From NCBI GenBank assembly GCA_000320545.1, contig ADNK01002050.1:1-31715 (forward strand): a DNA stretch of 31,715 nt. The letters run 5' to 3'. Source of the stretch: Bigelowiella natans CCMP2755 (Eukaryota; Cercozoa; Chlorarachniophyceae). Below, piece after piece: positions 31,512 to 31,715 of this stretch. Position 1 is the first letter of the stretch. Each line of letters starts with the position of its first letter. Both the position numbers and the translations under genes were made by a program. The notes beneath the pieces are model-generated. The model did not search any database, was not told the origin of the DNA, and was given only the letters and a program-made list of their open reading frames with translations.

Positions 31512-31566
31512 TTATTCACCCCCTCCCCCCCCTCTAAATCTCCTAATAATACCCCCCTTTTCCTTA

Positions 31567-31692
31567 TTATTTATTGGCTCCCTCTTCAGAGTCCCAGTCA
31601 CTATTATCATCATTCATTGGGGACCCGTCTGAAATCACCCGCCATCGCCTCCACATCTCTCTCACTGCTTCTATTCGTTCTCTCCGGCTCAT
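31567..31692 (-). CDS. Short ORF upstream of the PDZ gene (first exon or uORF)
   Basis: A 41-aa frame with a true ATG at 31692 reads MSRRERIEAVREMWRRW, then ISDGSPMNDDNSDWDSEEG, ending in TAA. Its composition (amphipathic basic helix, then acidic tail) looks coding. It could be the first exon of the PDZ gene, but no phase-matched donor was found. Otherwise it is a uORF or a separate small protein. Confidence 0.4.
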   Translation of the reverse strand: MSRRERIEAVREMWRRWRVISDGSPMNDDNSDWDSEEGANK

Positions 31693-31715
31693 TCTGTGTC
31701 TTCCTCCTACCTCTC

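Noticed and set aside
1-31715. tRNA, rRNA or other structured RNA genes
   Set aside because: No tRNA-like boxes with matching arms or rRNA segments were seen on either strand by eye.

Overview
The window is nuclear DNA from a microbial eukaryote. Every multi-exon gene has GT-AG introns, the code is standard, genes lie on both strands with no operon-like packing, and microsatellites are abundant. The organism is probably an intron-rich alga or other protist. The best lineage clue is the ABC transporter. Its N terminus reads as a hydrophobic signal peptide followed by a basic, Ser/Thr-rich stretch, which resembles the bipartite leaders of algae with secondary plastids. A chlorarachniophyte-like alga would fit, but this is inference. 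I built all gene models by hand, joining open frames at GT-AG sites with matching phase; no transcript data were available.

Layout from left to right. Gene A (minus, 524-3529) is a SNF2-type helicase with a lysine-rich N terminus and a RanBP2 zinc finger; only the first RecA lobe is visible. Gene B (plus, 4294-5473) is a glycosyltransferase family 25 enzyme with a signal peptide. Gene C (minus, 6260-7015) is an intronless RTRAF/hCLE (C14orf166) homologue. Gene D (plus, 7438-10050) is a 12-exon kinesin-light-chain-type TPR protein with an organelle-like leader. Gene E (minus, 10885-15244) is an 8-exon SbmA/ABCD-type ABC half-transporter. Gene F (minus, 16412-17188) is an intronless protein that joins a Zn2Cys6 cluster to a UBA domain. 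Gene G (plus, 18316-28341) is a very large locus: zinc-binding N terminus, acidic and SAM-like segments, a superfamily 2 helicase core with a degenerate Walker A, then more than 1,000 residues of unrecognised sequence that changes reading frame near 26,330. Gene H (minus, about 29960-31511) encodes a PDZ-domain protein whose two ends are not fully resolved.

A/B, C/D and F/G are divergent pairs that share 5' spacers; D and E converge. Nothing suggests a common pathway, so this looks like ordinary gene-dense nuclear sequence. Two features stand out: the unusual architectures of F and G, and several structured non-coding signals. Those signals are a 36-bp perfect palindrome upstream of A, microsatellites concentrated in the longer introns, and complementary GAU/CAU repeat tracts in four introns of gene E.
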